Shown here piece by piece: positions 1-7,462 of a stretch of DNA of 64,000 nt (positions within the stretch are counted from its first letter, which is position 1; each line of letters begins with the position of its first letter). Under the pieces are notes generated by a model that saw only the letters and a program-made list of their open reading frames with translations, did not search any database and was not told where the DNA came from. This DNA is from Arenibacter sp. 6A1 (lineage in GTDB: Bacteria > Bacteroidota > Bacteroidia > Flavobacteriales > Flavobacteriaceae), in NCBI RefSeq assembly GCF_012272855.1, contig NZ_JAAXCQ010000001.1, positions 1-64,000 of the forward strand, written 5' to 3'. A program made the translations under genes and the position numbers.

Positions 1-146
1 ACTCATGCCGGTAAAAAGTAGATGGAAAATTCAAAATACCGAACCTGAAAAAAATATAGGGCAACTCAATTTAATGCTCAATTAAAAAAACGGGGGATGG
101 CTAATTAAAAATAATATGAATTTTTAAACCTTAAAATTATTGTATC

Positions 147-338
147 ATGAAAAAACTGAGATTAATTAAATTGAAATTAGAGACCAACGACCTATTAAAT
201 AGAGAGCAGTTAAAAACTGTATTGGGTGGCGGGTATTCATCCGGTTGCAATGCCGATTCTGGGTGTTCTACAGGTTGTTCCTCATTTGTTTCGGAGGGCG
301 AACCAAGAAGGTGCAACTATTGTTGCGTTGCTGCTTAA
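147..338 (+). CDS. Double-glycine-leader, six-cysteine peptide precursor 1
   Basis: A 63-residue precursor of a secreted peptide. Residues 1-28 form a leader ending in a double glycine (LLNREQLKTVLGG), the type cut by C39 peptidases during ABC export. The predicted core of 35 residues is rich in Gly and Ser and has six Cys, at core positions 6, 12, 16, 28, 31 and 32, enough for three disulfides. A third Gly follows the GG, so the cut could fall one residue later. The leader matches precursor 2 (3458-3655) nearly residue for residue, and the upstream DNA is also alike (TTAAAATT...TATCATGAAAAAA). Thiol-redox genes and a C39 exporter follow on the same strand. No lanthionine or radical-SAM enzyme is visible, so disulfide maturation is the simplest reading. 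Activity is unknown; bacteriocin is only one option. Confidence 0.85.
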   Translation: MKKLRLIKLKLETNDLLNREQLKTVLGGGYSSGCNADSGCSTGCSSFVSEGEPRRCNYCCVAA

Positions 339-349
339 TAGTTATAGAT

Positions 350-388
350 TGTTTCGAAGAGGCTATCTACAATAGCCTCTTCGAAACA
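350..388 (+). terminator. 16-bp perfect stem-loop after precursor 1
   Basis: Arms 350-365 and 373-388 pair perfectly over 16 bp with a 7-nt loop, 12 bases after the precursor stop codon. There is no strong T-run after it, so it may act as a partial terminator or a 3' mRNA stabiliser. Either would give more precursor than downstream enzyme message. Confidence 0.75.
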
Positions 389-416
389 TATTGGATTATC
401 CTAAAGTTATATATGA

Positions 417-1496
417 ATGAACATGTTTAAAATTATAATTATTTTAACCTTCAACTTTAGTATTGCCCTTGCCCAATATGGCGATAAGACAATAAGCGTC
501 AACGGTAAAATATCCTATGAACGGAAAAGTAACGATTCTATTTATTTCTCCAATTTCTTTGCTATCGACCAGTCCTATTTTGAACAACCCATAATATCCT
601 CGAGAATAGAGAACGGAACTTTTAAACTCGAAACTGGTCTCCCCTATCCCCATATGTACGTGATAAGCTATAAAAGTGAAAAAGACATATACCCCCAGAG
701 AGATGGGACGTACTTTATAGACCCTTCAACTACATCCATAATGGTAGATTCTGTTGGGGACAGTAGCAAGGTTGATGGGGTCACACATCAGGAATATAAA
801 AATAGGTTTGTCCCATTTTTTATTGATGAAGGCTATAAATGTGATTATAGTTTGCTGGACTGCCGCTTTATGGGGAAAGGTAGTAAGTTCGATACTATTC
901 TGTCCAAGTATGTTAAGAAATACCCGGAATCCTATGTTGCCCTGTGGTTTTTAATTGAAAGGATGGAAATGGAGGGACACCACGAACAATATGAGGAAAC
1001 TCTGCAACTTTTTTTACCAAGAATGAAAAAAGAAAAGCTATGGCAGATGGCCCACGAATCATTAAATTCGATAACCATTAGGAAGGATAGAATATTTCCC
1101 GAACTTGACCTTAAAACAGTTGATTTGGATCTAATGACGATGATTCTGCCCAAAGCAAAATACACGCTCGTCGATTTCTGGTTCAGTAGATGCAAACCTT
1201 GTCTGGAAGCGTTCCCAAAAATAAAGGAACTTTATGGGCGATTCCGTGATAGAGGCTTTGAAATCGTAAGTATATCGGTGGACAAGGTAGAATACATCCC
1301 CAAGTGGCAAGAACGTATCGTGGAAAGAGAACTGAATTGGCCACAATATTTGGATGAAAATGGTGGAATTGCCGAAAAAAACAAAATCGTTTCCTATCCA
1401 ACTACTTTTTTACTGGATGAAAAAGGGATAGTGATCGAAAAGAACTTACCATTGGAAGACCTTGAACGATTATTGGAAAATAATTTGGCTCCATAG
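417..1496 (+). CDS. Secreted TlpA-like thioredoxin-family protein 1
   Basis: A 359-residue exported thiol-redox protein. Residues 1-20 are a signal peptide (MNMFKIIIILTFNFSIALAQ). The first 200 or so residues look like the beta-rich N-terminal domain (DUF4369-like) common in Bacteroidota TlpA proteins. The thioredoxin-like domain covers about 240-359, with the redox pair C259-K-P-C262 in VDFWFSRCKPC and a cis-Pro at SYPTTF. Such proteins act in the periplasm as disulfide reductants or isomerases. It lies between the two Cys-rich precursor genes, so I infer a role in folding or reshuffling their disulfides. An in-frame ATG at 423 is an alternative start. The family call is firm; the substrate is inferred. 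Confidence 0.85.
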   Translation: MNMFKIIIILTFNFSIALAQYGDKTISVNGKISYERKSNDSIYFSNFFAIDQSYFEQPIISSRIENGTFKLETGLPYPHMYVISYKSEKDIYPQRDGTYFIDPSTTSIMVDSVGDSSKVDGVTHQEYKNRFVPFFIDEGYKCDYSLLDCRFMGKGSKFDTILSKYVKKYPESYVALWFLIERMEMEGHHEQYEETLQLFLPRMKKEKLWQMAHESLNSITIRKDRIFPELDLKTVDLDLMTMILPKAKYTLVDFWFSRCKPCLEAFPKIKELYGRFRDRGFEIVSISVDKVEYIPKWQERIVERELNWPQYLDENGGIAEKNKIVSYPTTFLLDEKGIVIEKNLPLEDLERLLENNLAP

Positions 1497-1757
1497 TTAT
1501 CAGAAGCACTGCTATCTCGTAAGGTGGTCATGTTCCCCTAGCTGTGAAAGAATCTGCAATGGTATTGCAATTCTATTTATTCTGATTATTTTCTTGATTG
1601 GATCGGGCACTTGCCACTACTGCCCCAAAGCAGTCTTAAAACTCACCTTTCAATAGGCCGATTCTTACTCCTGCAAACGTTTTTTACGAATTTAACTTGT
1701 TTTTTCCTACTAAAAAGCATAAGTTCAACAGAAAATTGTAAAATCCTTCACAATACA

Positions 1758-3341
1758 ATGGACAACTGTACGACTTCCATAAAGACGCTTTTAAACCTTC
1801 TGCAGATTAAATTCACGGAAAATTTCATCGAGGACTGCATCCTATCCCATCCGGACCATCCCAGTCTGCTCTGTATCTCGGATACCCTTGATAGATATGT
1901 TGTGGAGAACCTTGCTTTAAAAGTGGATGAGGCCAAACTTTCCGAACTGCCGCTACCATGTATTGTACAGCTATCCGACCATGGAGGGCTTTTTCACGTC
2001 CTTACCGGATTTTCAGGAGACAAGGCGATCTATGTAGACGACAGTGGCAAACCTATAAAATTGCCCAAAGAAGAGTTCTTGGATCGGTGGACCGGGGTAT
2101 GTCTATTGGCCGATAGAAATGAAAGTTCTGGGGAGCCCGGTATCGAAAAAAGATTGCGGGAAAAACGTACAATGTCTATTTTGACATCGAGTGCCGCAAT
2201 ATTATTGCTCATTACAATCATATTAATGATGGCGAAATCTCCTTTGATAGCAGGTTACAATAGCTTCTTTTTGGGGGCCTATGTGCTATTGAAACTTGTA
2301 GGCCTCGCAATGGGAGCTATGTTATTGTGGTACGAGGTGGACAAATACAACCCGTCTTTGCAAAGTTTTTGCTCTGGAGGAAAAAAAATCGATTGTGATG
2401 CCGTTCTAGGCTCTAAATATGCCAAAGTATTTATTGGTAACATTAGTTTGAACTTGTTGGTGTTTTCTTATTTCTTCGGGACGTTGTCATATTTGGCGAT
2501 TACCAGTTTTACCTCTGGATCGTTACAGTCATTGACTCTATTAAGTGCTGCCGCTTTACCACTGGTAATGCTTTCCGGCTATTACCAAGGGGTGGTGATC
2601 AAACAATGGTGCAAATTCTGCATTGTTGTCCAGGGCGTATTGGTTCTTGAAATGATGACAGCTTTTTTTGGAGGGTTTTATAAAACAGGAACGTCATGGG
2701 AAACGCTGCCGCTGTTCTTGGCCCTTCTACTGCTGCCGATCATCGTATGGAAAAGGCTGAAACCTTTGTTGGAGACCAAAAAGGAAACCGTCCTGTACAA
2801 AAGGAATCTCAAAAAAATAAAGAACAATCCAGACGTGCTACGGGGATTATTGGCCAAGACTCGAAAAATCGCAACAGGTACAGAAGGACTTGGCATTTCA
2901 TTGAACAACGATAATGCCAAATACCACGTCGTCAAAGTTTGCAACCCTTATTGTGGCCCTTGTGCCAAGGCACACCCTGAACTGGAGGAACTGGTCAGCA
3001 AGGGAAAGATCAATTTGCAGATCTTATTTACGGCACATACCGATGAAAATGACCTGAGGCGAAAACCGGTAAGCCACTTTTTGGCCTTGGATGCCCAGGG
3101 TGATAAGGGCAGGATGCGTGAAGCACTAGACGACTGGTACAATGCAGGGAAAATGGACTATGAGAGTTTTGCCAACAAATACCCCTTGAACGGGGAGCTG
3201 GAAAAGCAGAATGTGAAGATCGAAGCCATGCGGCAATGGTGCGATATTGAAAATATTACCCATACCCCCACGATATTCATCAACGGGCATGAACTGCCCA
3301 AAGAATACAGCGTGGATGACCTCAAAGAGGTGCTTATATGA
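1758..3341 (+). CDS. C39-like / VKOR / thioredoxin fusion, disulfide-forming membrane protein
   Basis: About 527 residues from the ATG at 1758. The open frame extends back to 1611, but those 49 extra residues match no domain. Residues 1-120 resemble a C39 peptidase fold: C4, H80 and D94/D95 could be a triad, but the oxyanion Gln before the Cys is missing. Residues 140-335 form a vitamin K epoxide reductase (VKOR) domain with several membrane helices, a loop pair C205/C213 and the redox motif C285-K-F-C288. Residues 385-527 are a thioredoxin domain with C399-G-P-C402 and HTPTIFING. VKOR oxidises a partner thioredoxin and passes electrons to quinone, so this protein is a self-contained disulfide generator. 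Lying between two six-Cys precursors, it most likely oxidises them, with the C39-like part perhaps holding the leader. Confidence 0.85.
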   Translation: MDNCTTSIKTLLNLLQIKFTENFIEDCILSHPDHPSLLCISDTLDRYVVENLALKVDEAKLSELPLPCIVQLSDHGGLFHVLTGFSGDKAIYVDDSGKPIKLPKEEFLDRWTGVCLLADRNESSGEPGIEKRLREKRTMSILTSSAAILLLITIILMMAKSPLIAGYNSFFLGAYVLLKLVGLAMGAMLLWYEVDKYNPSLQSFCSGGKKIDCDAVLGSKYAKVFIGNISLNLLVFSYFFGTLSYLAITSFTSGSLQSLTLLSAAALPLVMLSGYYQGVVIKQWCKFCIVVQGVLVLEMMTAFFGGFYKTGTSWETLPLFLALLLLPIIVWKRLKPLLETKKETVLYKRNLKKIKNNPDVLRGLLAKTRKIATGTEGLGISLNNDNAKYHVVKVCNPYCGPCAKAHPELEELVSKGKINLQILFTAHTDENDLRRKPVSHFLALDAQGDKGRMREALDDWYNAGKMDYESFANKYPLNGELEKQNVKIEAMRQWCDIENITHTPTIFINGHELPKEYSVDDLKEVLI

Positions 3342-3368
3342 TAAAAAAGCCCAAAGCTTGCTTTGGGC
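3341..3368 (-). terminator. Stem-loop with T-run on the minus strand
   Basis: GCCCAAAG (3349-3356) pairs with CTTTGGGC (3361-3368) around a 4-nt loop. The A6 run at 3343-3348 makes it a canonical intrinsic terminator on the minus strand. On the plus strand it is a plain hairpin right after the VKOR-fusion stop codon and before precursor 2. It may block antisense transcription or trim mRNA. Confidence 0.55.
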
Positions 3369-3395
3369 CATAGATGATATTCTCTCGAGAAGAAT

Positions 3396-3430
3396 GGACA
3401 CAAACCTTGGGTGTCCCTAAACGTCCAAGG
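3396..3430 (+). promoter_or_regulatory. Two mutually exclusive hairpins upstream of precursor 2
   Basis: GGACAC (3396-3401) can pair with GTGTCC (3411-3416). CCTTGG (3405-3410), in the loop of that hairpin, can instead pair with CCAAGG (3425-3430). The two pairings exclude each other. This suggests a possible attenuator or folding switch in the leader of precursor 2, but such short pairings also occur by chance. Confidence 0.3.
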
Positions 3431-3457
3431 CAAAGTTAATTTTAAAATTTTAATATC

Positions 3458-3655
3458 ATGAAAAAATTGAGTTTAAAGAACTTGAATCTAGGAGTGGACA
3501 ACCTGTTGCAAAGAGAACAGTTGAAGACTGTTTTTGGAGGGTATGGTGGTGATGGTTGCCCTGAAGGTCATGCAAGGTGTAGTTGTACAGCTTCTGATGG
3601 GGGAGTTATCGTAGGTTGTGACTCGTCTGGGAATTGTGATACCTTTTGCGATTGA
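3458..3655 (+). CDS. Double-glycine-leader, six-cysteine peptide precursor 2
   Basis: A 65-residue precursor. The 28-residue leader ends LLQREQLKTVFGG and is almost the same as that of precursor 1. The 37-residue core has six Cys at core positions 6, 13, 15, 26, 32 and 36, again three possible disulfides. Core sequence and Cys spacing differ from precursor 1 except for the first Cys at position 6, so the pair looks like a duplication in which the core diverged while the export signal was kept. The DNA just before the ATG resembles that of precursor 1. It is followed by its own stem-loop (3666-3691). The C39 exporter at 5266 is the expected processor. The target of the mature peptide is unknown. 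Confidence 0.85.
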   Translation: MKKLSLKNLNLGVDNLLQREQLKTVFGGYGGDGCPEGHARCSCTASDGGVIVGCDSSGNCDTFCD

Positions 3656-3665
3656 TAAGTTCAAT

Positions 3666-3693
3666 ATGGCTCGGTACGTATACCGGGCCATTT
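3666..3693 (+). terminator. 11-bp stem-loop after precursor 2
   Basis: ATGGCTCGGTA (3666-3676) pairs with TACCGGGCCAT (3681-3691) over 11 bp, with one wobble pair and a 4-nt loop. It starts 10 bases after the precursor 2 stop codon and is followed by a short T stretch. It parallels the hairpin after precursor 1, though the sequence is unrelated. Confidence 0.7.
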
Positions 3694-3705
3694 ATCCAAT
3701 ATTAT

Positions 3706-5259
3706 ATGTTAAAAAAAATAAAAGACTATATGACCCATCGTCTGTTAATAGTAATATGTTTATGTACATGGGTTTTAACCTTATCGTGTTCCAAAAATAC
3801 CAAACAAACCCCAGAAGTGCGTATCACCGGCACTGTTCTGAATGCTCATGATACGTCATATGTTGCGTTCCATAGATTTTTAGATACAAATGTCTCTAGT
3901 CATTTTAGAGGTTATGACAGCGTCCCCATCTTAAATGGCCATTTTAAAAAGGCCTTCGCCTCGCCAGATTCTACTAGTGTTATCGTTTTGGCAAGCAGTG
4001 AGGCCATTCCCAGCATCCATCTGATTTGCGATGGTGACGGAGAAATAGGTATGACCATTAAAAGGTCCGTTCCCTACTTTGATGTTACCTTTACGGGTAA
4101 GAATGCCAAAGGGCATGACCTTATCTTCGAATCAAGCCTCTTGCGCGTCATCGACCTTGTAAATGTACTCGATCGAACCTTGGGACAAGGCGCCGATTCG
4201 CCCCATACTGTGATACAAAAAACAGAGCGGGTTCTCGACAGCCTGTTCTCCCCTTTCGATGCTTTATTGAAAAAGGGACACATTACTCCTACTTTCCATG
4301 ACCGGGTGAAGACCCAGCTGGAAGGTAAGATACTTAGCGCCGTACACAATAATATGTCACATGCCTATCGATACCCCAAAACCTCGGTCCTCAAAAAAGA
4401 GGCCATCGACACGATATTGGTACATTTCTTTACGAAATTCGATCCGTTTTCCGAACGCTATCGTTTCAATTTGGGGATCGTCAGAACAACAAATGCCGAG
4501 AAAAAGTGTGGATTGATAGCCCGTGGACTGCTGCCCGGAAGCCGGGAGGAGCTAGGCATTTGGCCGGATAAATTCGCACATTATGCCTATGCCCCCGTCG
4601 AGCTACAGGAAAAGATGATGGCTAGCCATCTCAACCTGAGCAGAAATTATGAAGAAAACCCCATTTGCGAGGATTTGAAACGGTTCCACAAGTTTAAAAA
4701 GACCTTTCCCGAAAGTGCCTATATTGCCGAGTTCCAGGACAGGTACTTTGATGGCCTTGACTGCGATAATGAACGTAGGGAACGCGCCGTATATCCGTTT
4801 GCTTCGCTAGGGGCCGATAGCCTTGCTCTGATTGCCGAATATAAGGACAACACATTGGATTCACTTATACAAGGACGGTTCTCGGGCAGAAAGGTTTTTG
4901 TGGATCTGTGGGCCACCTGGTGCGCCCCTTGCATACAGGAATTCGGATTTATCGACGAAGTGAAACCGGCACTGGACAAGTTGGGCATCGAGGAGTTGTA
5001 TGTCTCGCTCGACCGACTGCGGGCACGCAAGAATTGGGAAAAGGCCATACGAAGGTACCGTTTGAAAGGCAATCATTTCTTGGCAGGCGATAAGATTGAT
5101 TCAAGCCTAAGGGCCCAATTGGGAGAAAATAGCGAAATAACCATACCGCGCTATCTGCTCTTTGACGAACAGGGGAGGCTATTAGATGGCAACCTGCCCC
5201 GGCCAAGCACGGGAAAACTGATCGCCAGACTGCAGGAACTATCCAAATCTAAACCTTAG
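3706..5259 (+). CDS. TlpA-like thioredoxin-family lipoprotein 2
   Basis: About 517 residues from the ATG at 3706. The frame opens at 3646, but that start would overlap precursor 2 and its hairpin; an ATG at 3730 would give a more compact signal peptide. The signal ends VLTLSCSK, a lipobox, so the protein is probably membrane-anchored in the periplasm. A long region of about 370 residues without a confident family match (DUF4369-like at the start) precedes a thioredoxin domain with C406-A-P-C409 in DLWATWCAPC and a cis-Pro at ITIPRYLLF. The CAPC motif and lipid anchor suggest a reductase or isomerase working beside the VKOR fusion. The stop codon lies 6 bases before the exporter start, so the two are probably co-transcribed. 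Confidence 0.83.
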   Translation: MLKKIKDYMTHRLLIVICLCTWVLTLSCSKNTKQTPEVRITGTVLNAHDTSYVAFHRFLDTNVSSHFRGYDSVPILNGHFKKAFASPDSTSVIVLASSEAIPSIHLICDGDGEIGMTIKRSVPYFDVTFTGKNAKGHDLIFESSLLRVIDLVNVLDRTLGQGADSPHTVIQKTERVLDSLFSPFDALLKKGHITPTFHDRVKTQLEGKILSAVHNNMSHAYRYPKTSVLKKEAIDTILVHFFTKFDPFSERYRFNLGIVRTTNAEKKCGLIARGLLPGSREELGIWPDKFAHYAYAPVELQEKMMASHLNLSRNYEENPICEDLKRFHKFKKTFPESAYIAEFQDRYFDGLDCDNERRERAVYPFASLGADSLALIAEYKDNTLDSLIQGRFSGRKVFVDLWATWCAPCIQEFGFIDEVKPALDKLGIEELYVSLDRLRARKNWEKAIRRYRLKGNHFLAGDKIDSSLRAQLGENSEITIPRYLLFDEQGRLLDGNLPRPSTGKLIARLQELSKSKP

Positions 5260-5265
5260 CGAACT

Positions 5266-7461
5266 TTGGACTTCCCCTTCTATAAACAGCCAGATGCCAA
5301 GGACTGTGGCCCTACCTGTCTTCGTATCATCGCCAAACACTATGGCAAACTCATTTCCTTGTCCGAGATCAGAGAGCTTTCGGAGACCACCCGGGTAGGC
5401 AGTAACCTGATGAAATTGAGCGATGCCGCCGAGGCCATTGGTTTTAAGTCGTTGGGTATAAAAGTAGATTTTAATAAACTTAAAGAAGCCCCGTTACCCT
5501 TGATCGCCCATTGGAACAAAAACCACTTTGTAGTCATTTATAAAATAAAGGGCGACATGGTCCATATCTCCGACCCCTCCTACGGGCTGATTTCGTATCC
5601 AAAAGCGGAATTCCTGTCCAGTTGGATCGGTAACAACGCCACGGAAGATACCAAAGAAGGTATCGCGCTCCTATTGGAGACCACCCCAAAATTCAGAAAA
5701 TTAAAATGGGAGGACACCGACAAAAAATCGTTCAAGTTTTTGTATCAATACCTTTTTAAGTACAAAAGCCTTTTGGTACAGTTGGCCATAGGGCTGTTGG
5801 TGGGGAGCCTGCTGCAATTGATCGTGCCCTTCTTGACCCAAAGCATCGTCGACGTGGGCATACAAAACCAGGACATTAACTTTATCTATGTTATTTTATG
5901 GGCCCAATTGATGCTTTTTATGGGCCGGACAAGTGTAGAGATCTTTAGAAGTTGGATCCTGCTGCACCTGAGCACCCGGATCAATATTTCTTTGGTATCC
6001 GACTTTTTTATCAAACTAATGGATTTGCCCATAGCCTATTTTGATACCCGGATGACGGGCGACATTATGCAGCGCATAAACGACCATAGCCGTATTGAGA
6101 GCCTGTTGACGGGGTCTACCCTAAGTACCTTGTTTTCCCTGGCGAACCTGATCGTGTTCAGTCTAGTGCTGGTGTATTATAATCTGACCATTTTCTGGAT
6201 ATTCGCTGCGGGCAGTTTACTCTATGTGGCCTGGATCGTCTTTTTCCTAAAAAGAAGAAAGGAACTCGATTACAAAAGGTTCTCCCAATTGAGCCAAGAG
6301 CAGAGTACGGTGATCGAACTGATCAACGGGATGCAGGAAATAAAGATGCACAACGCCGAGAAACAAAAACGGTGGAAATGGGAATTTGTTCAGGCGCGCC
6401 TTTTTAGGGTCTCCGTACAAAGTCTACGGCTCGAACAAATGCAGAGCGTGGGATCGTCGGCGATAAACGAGGGCAAGAACATTTTTATCACCATTACCTC
6501 TGCCCTATTGGTTATCGATGGTTCGCTGACCCTAGGGATGATGTTGGCCATACAATACATTATCGGCCAGTTAAATGGGCCCATTACCCAATTGGTCAAT
6601 TTTATACGATCGGTACAAGATGCCAAGATCAGCCTTGAACGTCTGGGTGAGATCCATGACCGGGAAGACGAGGAAACCAAGGGGAAGCGGTTGTTGTCCA
6701 ATATAAAAATGGACAAGGATATCTTGGTAAGGGACCTAAAATTCAGGTACCGTGGATCTGATGAATTCGTTCTTAAAGGTATCGATATCCAGATCCCCGC
6801 CAACAGGACAACGGCCATCGTAGGTGCCAGTGGCAGCGGCAAGACTACCTTGATGAAACTATTATTGAAGTTTTACGACCCGATTTCGGGGAAAATTATG
6901 TACGGTGATGATAACCTGGATGCCCTTAGCCATAAAGCATGGCGCGCCAAATGCGGAGTGGTAATGCAGGAAGGCTACGTATTTAACGACACTATAGCCT
7001 ACAACATTGCTATAGGGGAGGATACGATCGATCAGCAGCGACTGCTAAAAGCCGTGAAAATAGCCAATATCTACGAGTTTATCCAATCGCTTCCCTTGGG
7101 CTTTAACACGAAGATCGGTAATGAGGGTATTGGTGTAAGTGCAGGGCAAAAGCAGCGGATTTTTATTGCCAGGGCCGTCTATAAAAATCCTGATCTGTTG
7201 TTTTTTGATGAGGCCACATCGGCCTTGGATTCAAAAAACGAGCGGATTATCATGGACAACCTTAACACTTTTTCTAAGAATAGGACGGTAGTGGTCATCG
7301 CCCATCGGTTAAGTACCGTAAAAAACGCCGATCAAATTTTGGTGATCGATGAAGGCCAGATAAAGGAACGGGGCAATCACAGTACACTCCTTGCCGAAAA
7401 AGGCATCTACTTTAATCTGGTCAAGAATCAATTGGCCCTGGAACAAATAACGGGAATATAA
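5266..7461 (+). CDS. C39 peptidase-containing ABC transporter (bacteriocin-type exporter)
   Basis: A 731-residue protein that cuts double-glycine leaders and exports the cores. The N-terminal C39 domain has the expected catalytic residues: C14 in KDCGPTCL, H87 in NHFVV and D103 in ISDP. A six-helix ABC membrane domain spans about 160-440. The ATPase domain has Walker A GASGSGKTT near residue 519, signature GVSAGQKQR, Walker B LLFFDEATSALD and the switch His in VIAHRLS. The start is a TTG at 5266: no ATG lies upstream in frame after the previous stop, and any downstream ATG would remove the catalytic Cys. The HlyD gene follows after one base. The two six-Cys precursors upstream are the obvious cargo. 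Confidence 0.95.
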   Translation: MDFPFYKQPDAKDCGPTCLRIIAKHYGKLISLSEIRELSETTRVGSNLMKLSDAAEAIGFKSLGIKVDFNKLKEAPLPLIAHWNKNHFVVIYKIKGDMVHISDPSYGLISYPKAEFLSSWIGNNATEDTKEGIALLLETTPKFRKLKWEDTDKKSFKFLYQYLFKYKSLLVQLAIGLLVGSLLQLIVPFLTQSIVDVGIQNQDINFIYVILWAQLMLFMGRTSVEIFRSWILLHLSTRINISLVSDFFIKLMDLPIAYFDTRMTGDIMQRINDHSRIESLLTGSTLSTLFSLANLIVFSLVLVYYNLTIFWIFAAGSLLYVAWIVFFLKRRKELDYKRFSQLSQEQSTVIELINGMQEIKMHNAEKQKRWKWEFVQARLFRVSVQSLRLEQMQSVGSSAINEGKNIFITITSALLVIDGSLTLGMMLAIQYIIGQLNGPITQLVNFIRSVQDAKISLERLGEIHDREDEETKGKRLLSNIKMDKDILVRDLKFRYRGSDEFVLKGIDIQIPANRTTAIVGASGSGKTTLMKLLLKFYDPISGKIMYGDDNLDALSHKAWRAKCGVVMQEGYVFNDTIAYNIAIGEDTIDQQRLLKAVKIANIYEFIQSLPLGFNTKIGNEGIGVSAGQKQRIFIARAVYKNPDLLFFDEATSALDSKNERIIMDNLNTFSKNRTVVVIAHRLSTVKNADQILVIDEGQIKERGNHSTLLAEKGIYFNLVKNQLALEQITGI

Positions 7462-7462
7462 A

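Noticed and set aside
147..338. Precursor 1 as a lanthipeptide
   Set aside because: There is no LanB, LanC, LanM or other dehydratase or cyclase in the locus, while three thiol-disulfide proteins are present.
1611..1757. N-terminal extension of the VKOR fusion from the ATG at 1611
   Set aside because: The extra 49 residues match no domain, and the C39-like fold begins at the ATG at 1758.
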